Source: Nemertoderma westbladi
Lineage: Eukaryota > Xenacoelomorpha > Nemertodermatida > Nemertodermatidae
Length of the DNA: 43,539 bases
Assembly (NCBI GenBank): GCA_032718475.1
Contig: JAUCBJ010005210.1
Location: 1-43,539 of the forward strand
Direction: 5' to 3'
Positions 1-10,898 of the stretch are shown in pieces. The notes below the pieces were generated by a model. That model worked only from the letters and a program-made list of their open reading frames with translations. It ran no database searches and was not told the DNA's origin. Numbering within the stretch: the stretch's first letter is position 1; each line of letters begins with the position of its first letter. Position numbers and translations under genes: made by a program.

Positions 1-1746
1 AGATGTGTTAGTAAGATATTAGATGGATGATGGAAAGCTGAGCAGGACCCAATGCTGCTAAGCGAAGTTCAGAGTTTCTGGCTTGCGAAGTTCGAGGCTG
101 TCAGCCATCCCGATTCGCAAGTCGCAGACACTGCATGGGAGATAATGGAGCCGGTCACTCCTGATGATATAAAACGGACTATTCGATCAATGGACGAATC
201 GAGCCCCAGATCAGACGGTATCACTCTGAAGACAATGAAGTCAATGCCTCCCGCCCAACTGGCAGCAATGTATAACATATGGCTTTTGGCTGGATACCAA
301 CCCGCGGATCTCAGAGAGGGAGTTACGATTCTGACTCCAAAGGTTAACCCCGTGGTCAGCCCAGACCAACATCGACCCATCACCATGATCTCCATGGTGC
401 TCCGAGTCTTACACCGAATTATCTCGGAACGCTTCGAAGCGAGTCTTAAGAAAAAGGGATTCCGTAAAGGAGATGGATGCAGAGATAACTTGTGGCTATT
501 AAGAAGCCTCATACGAAACGCAACAGACATTACTACCCCAAGCAACATGTGTCTGGCGTTCCTAGATGTGTCCAAAGCGTTCGACTCGGTATCTCATGAC
601 ACCATGTTACTCGCAGCGGAGAGACTGGGAGTACCCCCCAGAGTGGTGAGGTATATCAAGGAGCTGTACACAAACTCAACCACGAGGTTAAGAGTTAACA
701 ACGTAACGAGTGAGCCCATACACGTCAAACAGGGAGTGAAGCAGGGCGACCCACTGTCAAGTTGGTTGTTCCTCATGGTGGTGGACTGGGCAGTTTCTGA
801 AATCCAGTCAGGAATAGGAGTGCGGATAAGGAGTGGAACCAACAGCAACACGAAAATCATAAACCACCTAGCCTTCGCAGATGGTATCGTGTTGACTGCT
901 ACAACTCCCGAGGGACTGCGTCAAAACCTCAAACTGCTTGAGGCAGCGCTTTTAAGGGCTGGACTGCGGATAAGTTCGGGACCTAACGGGAAATCAGTCA
1001 TCCCTGTCTATCACTGTCCAACCAAGAACTAAGAAGTGGTTAGTCGACCCACAACCGCTCATTTGGGCAAACGGACAAGCAGTGCCCACGATGACCCTGG
1101 ACCAAACATACAGATACCTCGGAGTACTTGATCGGAGCTGAAGGGACCAAGGAAGACGCGGTCGCAAAGAGATTAGAGTCCCAACTGGTTAACATTAGCC
1201 AGGCACCGCTTAAACCTCAACAACGGCTGCGAATCCTTCGAGATAATGTCATCATCCCTGGCTTGTTTCACCAAACCGTGTTGGGAGCTCCCCCAAAGCA
1301 ACTATTACAGCGAATAGACTGCAGCGTACGGGAAGCCACATGAAGATAGCTCAAACTGCCAATGGACAGCGTCTGGAGCAGATGAACTCCACCAATGACG
1401 ATCCTGCGATGGAATGGGTGTGTAGTACCGGGTACAAAGTACTACAGAGATATGATTAGTCGTGTAAAAAGGCTATTAGATGTGGATGGTGTATCCCGAG
1501 ATTCCAAAACCCAACAGGATGCGATGTGGCGGGAGAGATTGAATAATACAGTTGATGGGAATGGCCTTAGAGAGGCAATAAACACACCACAAACCCAGAA
1601 ATGGGTCACCCACCCACCTGAGTGGATTTCAGCTCAGGAATGGCTGGGCATGATCCATACCAAAGGTAATATCTTGTTTACAAAGGATCACAATGGTAGA
1701 GGGACAAGCCGGAGCGAACAAGATCGCTCTTGTGAGGCTTGCGGTC
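1..1746 (+). pseudogene. R2-clade non-LTR retrotransposon fragment, copy 1 (RT to zinc knuckle)
   Basis: Relic of the single ORF of an R2-type LINE, whose protein nicks DNA and reverse-transcribes its RNA at the cut. Reading starts at the window edge in the linker before the reverse transcriptase (RT), with one in-frame TGA at 28-30; the frame is then open over 52-1032. RT motifs are visible: RPITMISMVLRV, FLDVSKAFDSVSH and GVKQGDPLSSWLF. The catalytic box reads FADG (874-885) instead of FADD, so the second catalytic Asp is lost. One extra base near 990 and another near 1127 shift the frame. TGA and TAG stops follow at about 1341-1350, where R2 proteins usually have a basic RxWLxLP-like stretch. 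The tail ends at the first CxxC of the R2-type zinc knuckle (SCEACG, near 1742). The restriction-like endonuclease domain is absent. R2-clade assignment is by motif order and recall of the family, not by a search. Confidence 0.82.
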
Positions 1747-2437
1747 CCATTATGTACTACGCACCAGAATACCTGTATTGAAAAACAATTAGCCGAAAAT
1801 TGTAACTTTCAAATTTTATGAAAATTGTTCACTACTTGTAATTTTGGTGCTGCAAAATAACCACCCGAGTACTTTTTTTTTAATTTTTTTTATTGCTCGG
1901 ATTCAGACTAGTGAAATCTATGTACAAACAAAATATCAGACGTTTTCATTAAAATCTGTAGAATGTAGAGGGGGTGGGGGGGGGGGGGGGGGGGGGTGGG
2001 TCAATTTGACCCCCCCCCCCCCTGTATTTGTACAACATTTTATAGCCTGGTACTAATAGGTTTAAACTATATAAGTATATAAAAGTCCGTACTGGACCAG
2101 TGCCTGTGGAATTGGGCCACCATCGTTAATGTACTGGCCCGTTGGGTGAGGAAGTATTGGTATTTGGGGAATGTGTGGTTTCATAGGCTTCCAGAAAACA
2201 CGCAATGACCCACCAGCTCATCAACCTATCTATGACTGGTTTATTAATCTCATTCTCATTTTATTGGCTTTTTACATTCTTTTTCATTCTACAGCATTCT
2301 ATTTTTCTTGCGGTGATGGTGCTACAAGCACAGAAGGAAAGACTTAACTGCTGTCTGACAGTATCAGACTGGTCTCTGGTAACATTGGCCTACTTCAGTA
2401 CTTTGTGTATCAGTATATAAAGGGACAGCCCCAACCA
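1747..2437. other. Non-coding spacer with G/C-tract palindrome
   Basis: No convincing gene. It holds AT-rich DNA, the G-tract/C-tract hairpin annotated separately, and just before its end the TATA-like box TATATAAAG at about 2413-2421, 17 bases upstream of the ATG of the Harbinger fragment. Short open frames here (for example 2205-2420) show no recognisable domain. Confidence 0.5.
1970..2022. repeat. Poly-G / poly-C hairpin
   Basis: A run of 21 G (1976-1996), then TGGGTCAATTTGA, then 13 C (2010-2022). GGGTCAA and TTTGACCC are complementary, so the G and C tracts can fold into a very stable hairpin. The G tract alone could form a quadruplex. Exact run lengths are prone to assembly error. Confidence 0.85.
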
Positions 2438-2630
2438 ATGCTTGATGACTTACTGCTGCTTGCAGTCATTAACAGAAGGAACAGAAAATACCATCGTTTC
2501 TGGGTACATCCGTTGTGGTCATACAGACCAGCAATGGTTGACTACCACACAATGAGGGTATTCCCAGAAAAATTAAAATAATATTTTCGAGTTACCTGTG
2601 CCCAATATGACCAACTGATATAAAAATACT
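2438..2630 (+). pseudogene. PIF/Harbinger transposase N-terminal fragment
   Basis: Translation from the ATG at 2438 gives MLDDLLLLAVINRRNRKYHR followed by FWVHPLWSYRP, then a stretch ending FPEKLK, a stop, YFRVTCAQYDQLI and further stops. The order basic stretch, RFWVHP, then F-x-YFR-x-S/T-x-x-x-[FY]-D-x-L is the usual N-terminal signature of PIF/Harbinger (HARBI1-like) transposases, which act as DDE nucleases together with a Myb-like partner. Stops at about 2573 and beyond, and the absence of any DDE region, show a dead fragment. A TATA-like box (2413-2421) lies unusually close to the ATG. The assignment is from motif recognition alone. Confidence 0.6.
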
Positions 2631-2757
2631 AAACGAGATACTACAAGAAGTGCACTGTAGTTCATATACACTGTAACATATACAACAATTTATCATTTGC
2701 TCAATAAAAATTAATTGTACAATTATATTAATACTGTACTACATATTACTATTCGAT

Positions 2758-2862
2758 ATTGGCTTTGACACGTTCATGTTCACGTGGGTTGAGCCTCACC
2801 TCCTCATAGACTTCAATGCTTTCTATAATTTTGAGGCGTCTGCAAAATAGGTCTGAGATCTA
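2758..2862 (-). other. Short minus-strand open frame, unrecognised
   Basis: The complement reads DLFCRRLKIIESIEVYEEV followed by RLNPREHERVKANIE and a stop at about 2758. The run of charged residues looks protein-like in an AT-rich background, but it is only about 34 codons and I do not recognise a family. It may be the last exon of a transposon ORF; chance is also possible. Confidence 0.2.
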
Positions 2863-3081
2863 AAATTATTTTGACACATTGGCGTGATGCATTGGTTGGG
2901 TATACTCTCATTGGAATGCATGCAACCTAATTTATAATGCTATTTGTGATGCGTCCGCATGACGTGTCTTCGTTTGTTGGGGGCTCACCCTTAACACACA
3001 CAGGATGAATCTTTAGCTTGTGAACCAGTCAGTCAGTCCGTTCGTTATAAAATCCTAATCCATTATAATCTAATCCATTAA

Positions 3082-3453
3082 TTGATATTTCTACTACATA
3101 ACTTGATATATATTTTGAAAATGTTTTTATACAATTTAAAAGAACACTGTCCCACAAATGGTGTCCCAGATTTGATGAATGATGGTATTTTTTTTCGTTT
3201 TTTTTTAGAACATTTCATTGATAGCTCAAATTTAAACTGGGATGAGAAAATAATTCAACTTTCATGGACCTGTACAAGTTTTAAACATGTTTCCAACGCT
3301 AATTACAGAAAACATATATCTTATGCTAAGCCTGTTTTTAGGGAATTTGATGTTGCCAGATTTTCTAATCTCTTTCGAGATTCGATTTCTTATGCTAAGC
3401 TTGTTTTTAGGGAATTTGATGTTGCCAGATTTTCTAATCTCATTCGATTTTAA
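3082..3453 (+). CDS. Hypothetical 123-aa ORF with internal 23-residue repeat
   Basis: Open frame of 123 codons with no family I recognise. The N-terminus (MIFLLHNLIYILKMFLYNL) is hydrophobic. The C-terminal third contains two near-identical 23-residue units, each with SYAKxVFREFDVARFSNL, encoded by a 69-bp tandem duplication. Because 69 is divisible by three, the duplication keeps the frame open in several frames on both strands, so the ORF may be a by-product of the repeat. It lies between the Harbinger remnant and R2 copy 2, with no visible promoter or splice context. I consider it more likely non-coding. Confidence 0.25.
   Translation: MIFLLHNLIYILKMFLYNLKEHCPTNGVPDLMNDGIFFRFFLEHFIDSSNLNWDEKIIQLSWTCTSFKHVSNANYRKHISYAKPVFREFDVARFSNLFRDSISYAKLVFREFDVARFSNLIRF
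3319..3451. repeat. 69-bp tandem duplication (2 units)
   Basis: Units 3319-3387 and 3388-3451 differ at only a few positions (for example AAGCCTG versus AAGCTTG). This is a recent local duplication inside the hypothetical ORF. Confidence 0.85.
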
Positions 3454-3676
3454 TCTCATTATCATTGGCTTCATGGTAAACATCAACCTCTACCTCTAGT
3501 TCGCTTAATTCAGTTGAAAAACTGCAATGAAATGGAGATTGCCAATCCTGATACAATCTCATGTATATTGGGATGTGCCTCATGTCTATATACTTGGGGG
3601 CAGTGAATCTAGTGAAAGTGAACCCAATATAAAGAAAATGAAAATCCAATGTAGAGTTTGATGATGCAGTGGTGAT

Positions 3677-5596
3677 ATGACCTCGGTCGCCATCACACCA
3701 GAACAAGAATGGGCATCTTGGTATCAGAGAGCATTGAAGGACAGTCCTTTGAAGGACGAGCCTATTGTTGACATGGTGTTTAATGGTCACGATAACTTGA
3801 CAGATGAAATGAAAGCAGACATTGGAGTCTCATATGAAGCATGGATAAAGAAAGAAGCACAGAGTTGAGAAAAAGGTAAAGAAGCCCCATACATAGAAAC
3901 CCCTCCACCAGATACGGCTCCTAGCAAAGCTAAAAGGAGATTATACTACAAGAAAATCCAGTCGTTTTAAAGATAAATCGAAAGAGATGTGTTAGTAAGA
4001 TATTAGATGGATGATGGAAAGCTGAGCAGGACCCAATGCTGCTAAGCGAAATTCAGAGTTTCTGGCTTGCGAAGTTTGAGGCTGTCAGCCATCCAGATTC
4101 GCAAGTCGCAGACACTGCATGGGAGATAATCGAGCCAGTTACTCCAGAAAATATAAAGCGGACAATTCGTTCAATGGATGAATCGAGCCCTGGACCAGAT
4201 GGTATCTCTCTAAAGACTATGAAGTCGATGCCTCCTGCACAACTAGCAGGCATGTACAACATATGGCTTCTGGCTGGATACCAACCCGTGGACCTTAGAG
4301 AGGGAGTTACAATTCTGACGCCAAAGGTTAACCCCCCTGGGATAACTTGTGGCTACTAAGAAGCCTCATCCGAAGCGCAACAAACGTTTCTAACCCAAGC
4401 AACATGTGCCTGGTTTTCCTAGATGTGTCTAAAGCCTTTGACTCAGTGTCACATGAGACCATGTTACTCGCAGCAGAGAGACTGGGAGAACCCCCCAGAG
4501 TGATGAGGTATATCAAGGAGTTGTATATAAACTCAACCACAAGGTTAAGAGTAAACAATATAATGAGTGAGCCCATACATGTTAAACAGGAAGTGAAGCA
4601 GGGCAACCCACTGTCAAGTTGGTTGTTCCTCATGGTGGTGGACTGGGCAGTATCAGAAATCCAGTCAGGAATAGGAGTGCAGATAAGTAAGGAGTGGAAT
4701 GAACAGCAACACGAAAATCATAAATCATCTAGCCTTCGCAGATGGTATCATGTTGACTGCTACAACTCCTGAGGGACTGCATCAAAACCTCAAACTGCTT
4801 GAGGCAGCACTTTTAAGGGCTAGACTGAGGATAAGTTCGGGACCTAATGGGAAATCGTCATCCCTGTCTATCACTGTTCAACCAAGAACTAAGAAGTGGT
4901 TATTTGACCCACAACTGCTCATTTGGGCAAACGGACAAGCAGTGCCCACAATGACCCTGGACCAAACATATAGATACCTTGGAGTATTGATTGGAGCAGA
5001 AGGGACCAAGGAAGACACAGTTGCAAAAAGATTAGAAACCCAACTGGTTAACATTAGCCAGGCACCACTTAAATCACAACAACGGTTGCGAATCCTTAGA
5101 GATAATGTCATCATCCCTGGCTTGTTTCACCAAATGGTATTGGGAGCTCCCACAAAGCAACTATTAAAGAGAATAGACTACAGTGTAAGAGAAGCCACAT
5201 GAAGATAGCTCAAACTGCCAATGGACAGCGTCTGGAGCGGATGAACTCCACCAATGACGATCCTGCAATGGAATGGGTGTGTAGTACAAAGTACTACAGA
5301 GATATGATTAGTCGTGTAAAAAGGCTATTAGATGTGGATGGTGTATCCAGAGATTCCAAAACCCAACAGGATGCGATGTGGCGGGAGAGATTGAATAATA
5401 CAGTTGATGGGAATGGCCTTAGAGAGGCAATAAACACACAAACCCAGAAATGGGTCACCCACTCACCTGAGTGGATTCCTGCTCAGGAATGGCTGGGCAT
5501 GATCCATACCAAAGGTAATATCTTGTTTACAAAGGATCACAATGGTAGAGGGACAAGCCGGAGCGAACAAGATCGCTCTTGTAAGGCTTGCAGTCA
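3677..5596 (+). pseudogene. R2-clade non-LTR retrotransposon fragment, copy 2 (longer 5' side)
   Basis: Second copy of the R2-like fragment, reaching further upstream than copy 1. From the ATG at 3677 the frame reads about 63 codons to a TGA, and the same frame continues to KAKRRLYYKKIQS. After a one-base shift it reads NRKRCVSKILDG, the basic segment that precedes the RT in R2 proteins. The region matching 1-1746 starts at about 3985. Differences from copy 1 include a roughly 130-bp deletion near 4335 that removes the RPI/HR block, and a 4-bp GTAA insertion near 4687. The mutant FADG box (4735-4746) and the TGA/TAG pair near 5200 are shared with copy 1. It stops at the same CxxC (SCKAC, near 5590) with no endonuclease domain, so it cannot be autonomous. 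Confidence 0.82.
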
Positions 5597-6243
5597 GAAG
5601 GAAACTCTCAGCGCCATACAGTACAAAAATGAACTTTAGGACTTTAGTTTATAATGACCTACCGGTATGGTGTTAGGGTTCTGTTTTATGTTTACCAGTA
5701 CTCAGTTCTGCAGTCTTTATCATTATGTTATTATAGTTGGCCCATAGGCCCTTCTGCAATTAGCATACTATACTTCGCGATTTACTGGCGTGGTGGCTGG
5801 GGCTGGTTGTAAATTACCGTAACCTACATTGTTTTACCCGCCGACTGGAAGTAAACATATGCATATCTTCCTGCGATATTGAAACTCTAGAAATCAAAAT
5901 ATTGCTGCATTTCATGAAGATGATGATATGCTAATCAATAACTGATGTTACAGCTAACGACTGAATGAAGAAAACTTAATTACTGGTACACTGAAGTAAC
6001 TTACATTTCTGTATTTAACCAGATCAGGACTGATACTGGTATGGTAACTGGAATCCATCACCAGCTAGCCTATAGGATAGCTTATTGCTGTATTGCATAA
6101 CATACCATAGCCACTCAACCAAGCTGTGGATACCTTTAGGCCTATACCAGTATACCCTAATACCCTATGCTACGGTACCTATTTATATTAGGTCTAGAGC
6201 ATAGAGACAGCTGGCAGCTAAGCTAGGGGGTATTTACTCCGAA
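5597..6243. other. Non-coding stretch
   Basis: No ORF, RNA gene or repeat that I can support. Many GGTA/TACC-type words (ACCGGTATGG, ACTGGTATGG) recur, but without a regular period. Confidence 0.4.
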
Positions 6244-7219
6244 ATGGCAGCTACAGGTAGTCAAGTACGTGCTCCTAAACAATGGTAGCTCACCAAAACG
6301 GAAACAGTAAATACTTTTAAAAGTTGGAAGGACAACCTCCTATACACACTGTCACTTGATCCTACATTTTCACAGTTAACAGCGGATGGTGGGACATGGC
6401 AAAAAAAATCATCTCTCTTTCCAAATTGGGGTTTCTTAGATGATGGAAACGATATACCGGCTGCTCAGCGACGTACTGCCCTATAGAAAACAATAACTCT
6501 AGAACTAATGTTAGGCCCTATATATTACTATAATGGTACTATAATAGTAGTAGTACTATAATACTATATATTATACTTATATATATTACTGCCCTATAAT
6601 ATCCCGCTCTTCTATTATCAAAAATTCGACATCACTTACTGATATTTGGCAGTTGATAAGACAGCATTATGGCTTTCAAACCACAGGCTCTCATTTTCTA
6701 GACCTTTCTACACTTGTATTAGAAGCAAATGAGCATCCAGAAGATTTATACCAACGAATTACCTCTTTTTTTGAGGATAATCTATTGACTGTAGAATCAA
6801 AGCTATTTCACCATGGAGATATTGCTACTATAGATGAGGAATTGTCACCTACTGTAGAAAATGTAATTGTTTTTCTATGGCTGAATAAAATACACATTGG
6901 TCTTCCAGGTTTGATTAAGCAGAAATATGGAGCAGAATTGCGAAATAAAACACTTTCCTCTAATAAGCCTGAAATATCATTAGCACTAGACTCTCTTCTC
7001 GAAGAGATTCACAACGATGATGATAACAAGGTACTTCGTACCCAGGCTCAAAATCGCCCATTGAATCTTTGCAGCTATGGAAAGAAGCAGAAATATGCTT
7101 GCAATCTTGTTCTGGTATTGATGAAAGAATTCAATTGCAAATACAGACGAAAAGCAGAATTGGAGAAATGTTTTAAAGCTTCTCTTGAGTTGTATAAAAT
7201 ACATGATTTCCAAACTTAA
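6244..7219 (+). pseudogene. LTR-retrotransposon Gag-like pseudogene
   Basis: From ATG 6244 the translation gives MAATGSQVRAPKQW, a stop, then LTKTETVNTFKSWKDNLLYT, LSLDPTF and a GFLDDGND-AQRRTA block. After an interruption (6508-6590) the same protein resumes as CPIISRSSIIKNST, IWQLIRQHYGFQTTGSHFLD, EHPEDLYQRITSFFEDNLL and GLPGLIKQKYGAELR. This is the capsid-like Gag found with invertebrate LTR retrotransposons (I believe BEL/Pao or Ty3 relatives). It lacks the CCHC knuckle, protease and pol. The interruption is an expanded AT-rich TATA/TAATA simple sequence. The last 50 or so codons after RTQAQNRP look unlike Gag and may be another insertion. No LTR was found, so this is a dead fragment. Confidence 0.65.
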
Positions 7220-8103
7220 GAATGTGTGTAACAATTTGGTTAAGATGACCTGTCTTTAGCTTCTAATTCCATAGCTGGTCTTAGAAAACTTATTGATACT
7301 TCATAGACTTCTCAGATAGGCACTCCATCATTATTAATATTAAGAAATATAAGTTCATGACCTACAAGCCAAAATCATATTTTTCCCTAATTATGCCTAT
7401 TACACCCTCTATATTAATTATTATGTACTTAAACCCTTTTAGTATAAATAATACTTAACATTTGCATTTCTGTTTTTTATTTTTTTTTGTCCTTGCTCGG
7501 ATATTTTCCTGTTTCCTTTCCGTTATGTAAATAATTATTGCCTTGTGCTACACATATTATTATCTATTAATTTCATGATTTTACTGTACTATATGGGTTA
7601 TGTATGTCTGGATTAAAGAATAAAATAAATAAATATCGCTCTTCTATCTTATATTAAAGAATTGAGCAACAAAAAAAGTTTAAGAATAAAATTACGTATT
7701 ACATGGGGAAAAAATATATATAACGTTAATTTCAATATTCTCTCAACCCGTTATTAGCCTCGCTATCGCTCGGTAAATAAAATGCCCCGAGAATAGTGAA
7801 AAACAAGTTCAACTTTGTAATAAATAATTCTATTTTAATAAGTGTAAATGTAGCCCTAAAGGGTGTTTACAATAACCTAAATAAAGTGATGAAAGGGAAG
7901 ACTAATTTAGTTTATTATTGTTTGAAACTTACCACTGGAAATAATGCATTGTAATAGGCTACTGCAGACTTTCTCGAGAATGAGGTGTGTCCCATTGCAA
8001 AGTCCTTGATGGGGGTTCAAATTTCTCAGCAGCATAAGAATAATACCATCATGAAATAATATTTTCGAGAACGACATGCACTACATAGATAAGCTTATAT
8101 TAA
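7220..8103. other. Non-coding, AT-rich
   Basis: No supported gene. It contains an A-rich AATAAAATAAATAAATA tract near 7620-7635, preceded by a T-rich segment, which looks like the 3' tail of a LINE, SINE or polyadenylated insert. No matching body was recognised. Confidence 0.4.
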
Positions 8104-8790
8104 TTAAAATTCACACAGTAATTCACTAAACTTGTATACATTCATAGAAGCCAAATAAATTATAATAGAAAGTAGTTTTTTGAAACTTTTTCGAACCTTT
8201 AGAACCAAGGCGTGTGGTGGAAGTCCTTGTTGAGTTAATATATTGAGATACTGCACGGGAAACCTTTTAGCTTCCGCAGGATCTTCTGTGCTATCAGTGC
8301 TATATAAAATTATTGGCTCGCCAGGAAACGTTGCCATCACTGCTTCATTGATTATATCGACATCAACATTCCACAGAGCAAGAATGGATCTTTCAGCAAC
8401 CCATGGTATCCATGGAAAGGGACCTTCTCCACCAGTCCAGGAAATGGATACAGTATACAAGTGAAATGTATACATACAGTAAATGTTTGGCTGTGGTGAT
8501 ACAAACATATCGGCTTGTACATCGTTTTGTAATATCATTTGTATATAAAGAGTAAAAATTTTCATATTGGTGATTCAAACCTGACAAAGTTACCAATTGT
8601 GTATATTAATTCAGATTGGAGCTTGATCCAGTCAGGATCTTCAATCACTGGAAGCTTGCCATTTCCCTTAAGTTGTAAATAGCTGTCGAACTGGGCTGTG
8701 AGGAATCACTTCCAACTCACATATTCTTTGTGAGGGCTACAATTTCAAACTTGTACCAGAGCAATGAATTTCGCAGGGACACATCCGTGA
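8104..8790 (-). pseudogene. Helitron Pif1-like helicase fragment 1
   Basis: C-terminal part of a Helitron rolling-circle transposase (the helicase half of RepHel, a Pif1/RecD-type DNA helicase). On the minus strand, from about 8770 downward, the frames give LWYKFEIVALTKNM, then LQLKGNGKLPV (the LxLGNG motif), and after about 170 bp of unrelated sequence (8400-8580) ERSILALWNVDVDIINEAVM, FPGEPIILYSTDS, YLNILTQQGLPPHALVLKV. These blocks follow the order seen in Helitron helicases, where the last leads into the GxPIMLLRN motif; here that motif is garbled. The intervening segment is probably an insertion; no good splice sites were seen. No Rep domain or Helitron 3' hairpin was found. Confidence 0.75.
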
Positions 8791-8857
8791 TCTGCGCTCT
8801 GAAAAATAGAAAATTACATATTCTGTACCAAAATTACATTTTGGACCCTTGAAGCAT

Positions 8858-8982
8858 ACCAAATAGGTTTGATTTGAATTTGATGCAAAAAAAAAAACAA
8901 TAGATAAAATCCAAACCGTACCAAATAGAAGGATTAATTTGAATTTGATGCAAAAAAAAAACAACAGATGAAATCCAAACCA
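8858..8982. repeat. 61-bp tandem duplication
   Basis: Two units beginning TACCAAATAG (8858 and 8919), each with GAATTTGATGCA, an A tract and ATCCAAACC. They differ by small substitutions. A T-to-A/G change in the first unit and the A-tract length are the main differences. Confidence 0.8.
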
Positions 8983-9139
8983 AGTAAAAATAAAATGCCC
9001 TTAACATTGATTAAACGATTTAAGCATCTTATCTTTTTAGCCGCTATATCTCATTAGATTTGGTAAAATGAAAGATTTCAATAACAGTATATTTATTAGT
9101 GTAGTCTCTAGTTTAATGATGATGTCTCTCTAAAAATTA

Positions 9140-10292
9140 TTAAAACAATAAAATAGGACATGGGGTCTATTCCCTCAGATACTACCTACCTAGCATTTAG
9201 GGCCACTTGGGCCACTGTTAGTACTCAGGCACTAGGCCCATCAAAAAACAAAATACCAAATCGATTTTAGTGCTACATAACCCAACCCAACTACCACAAG
9301 AAAAATTGCACCAAACCATACAGTAACTACAGGTTCCGGTAAGTATTGCACGAAATAGGCTATCCCATAAATTACGAAAAATATAGGACATTTTGTCCGC
9401 CGAAAAGGTAAGTCTAAGTAATAAATTTTATAAAAATAAAAGGGTTTCGGAGATTTAAACACTGAACCCTGGGATTCGTGGTTCTCCTCATCAGCAGTGT
9501 GCCACGAACCCCACCTCTACCCTAACAAAACTGCACCACTAAATTAAGACAATGACCAATAAATTAGAAATCCTACCGTACCACCGAACAGAGTTGAAAC
9601 CACCCACCCCCAATGTATGTTACCATCAGCCCCAAATGCATAAACATGATTTCCCAACTGAATGCAACCAACCCCAATTAGCACCTACCGGTATGTACAG
9701 ATATATGATCAGATTTTTAAACAAAATTGCGCAGATGTCAGAAAATACCCCTTTAAATATATAATTATATGATGTTGACAACCACGACTTTAGAGGGATT
9801 GTAATATTAATATTAAAACAATAAAATAGGACATAGGGTCTATTCCCTCAGATACTACCTAGCATTTAGGGCCACTTAGGCCACTGTTAGTACTCAGGCA
9901 CTAGGCCCATCAAAAAACAAAATACCAAATCGATTTTAGTGCTACATAACCCAACCCATCTACCACAAGAAAAATTGCACCAAACCATACAGTAACTACA
10001 GGGGCCTATATTTTTCGTAATTTATGGGATAGCCTATTTCGTGCAATACTTACCGGAACCTGTAGTTACTGTATGGTTTGGTGCAATTTTTCTTGTGGTA
10101 GTTGGGTTGGGTTATGTAGCACTAAAATCGATTTGGTATTTTGTTTTTTGATGGGCCTAGTGCCTGAGTACTAACAGTGGCCCAAGTGGCCCTAAATGCT
10201 AGGTAGTATCTGAGGGAATAGACCCCATGTCCTATTTTATTGTTTTAATATTAATATTACAATCCCTCTAAAGTCGTGGTTGTCAACATCAT
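9140..10292. mobile_element. Fold-back element with three related arms
   Basis: One roughly 250-bp sequence occurs three times: forward at 9140-9387, forward and shortened at 9814-10003, and inverted at 10005-10251. Landmarks are GGGTCTATTCCCTCAGATAC, CTAGGCCCATCAAAAAACAA and CTACAGG. The inner palindrome is longer: 9769-10003 pairs with 10054-10292, including ATGATGTTGACAACCACGAC at its outer ends, around a spacer of about 50 bp that belongs to the end of the first arm. No transposase is encoded. The pattern fits a MITE or fold-back element that copied itself in inverted orientation, or a replication-slippage rearrangement of one. Confidence 0.75.
9388..9768. other. Loop between fold-back arms, no gene
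   Basis: No coding signal. An imperfect inverted repeat GGATTCGTGG / CCACGAACCCC around 9470-9517 encloses CTCATCAGCAG. Its complement contains CTGATGAGGAG but lacks a proper GAAA partner, so I do not call a ribozyme. Confidence 0.4.
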
Positions 10293-10318
10293 AAATATTA
10301 TTATATCACACCTAATAC

Positions 10319-10898
10319 ATAATGATGATGGGGTGATGGTAACTCCACCTACACTGGCTCCAGATGTCGATGAGATCCTGCCAAGTACCTAACTAATCTA
10401 GACTTTGCTGTTGACTTAGGAGTACTCTCAGAATCACTAGAGGGAACCCAACAGGAGTACTCTCAGAATCACTAGAGGGAACCCAACTGCTCTTCTGCTC
10501 ATTAGAACAGGCTGCTTCTAGTGTTGGTCTTTTTATTAACTCCAAAAAGTCCAAAATTTTGACATTTAACCTTGAAAGTCTCCCAGCAAGTCTCTGACAG
10601 GTTGAGCATAAGCTCAAAGGATGTTATGCTTGAGCATCTGGACAACTTCTGTTACCTGGGATCATGGATCAGGAAGTCAGGTGAGCACCTTCGAAAAGGC
10701 ATGGGCAGCCTTGAATAGGCTTTCCAGGATTTGGAAGTCACATATAATTCATCGGAAACTTAAGGTCCGATTATTTAGAGCATTAGTAGTTCCAGTACTC
10801 TATGGGAGTCCATGCTGGGCTCTAACTGCTGAGGACACAAAATCTCTGGATGGCACATTCACAAGAATGCTATGCCGGGTTCACTGTGTCAAGTACAT
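10319..10898 (+). pseudogene. RTE-like LINE fragment A (RT and C-terminal region)
   Basis: Diverged copy of the LINE family best preserved at 23970-25772. It begins at the NDDGVM-TPP segment, runs through LDFAVDLGVLSESLEG, where the RT FADD box has become FAVD, and ends after SLDGTFTRMLCRVHCVKY. A 34-bp tandem duplication (10421-10454 and 10455-10488) and several indels break the frame. The readable piece is 10621-10914, with WKSHIIHRKLKVRLFRALVV and GSPCWALTAEDTKSLDGTF. Both ends are truncated, with no tail and no target-site duplication visible. Confidence 0.75.

Noticed and set aside
3500-3676. Extending R2 copy 2 further upstream
   Set aside because: A stop lies 12 nt before the ATG at 3677, and I could not recognise the R2 N-terminal zinc finger or Myb domains in this stretch.
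9466-9517. Third hammerhead candidate on the minus strand (CTGATGAGGAG)
   Set aside because: The core CTGATGA is present, but helix II and the GAAA partner do not fit; only a loose inverted repeat GGATTCGTGG remains.
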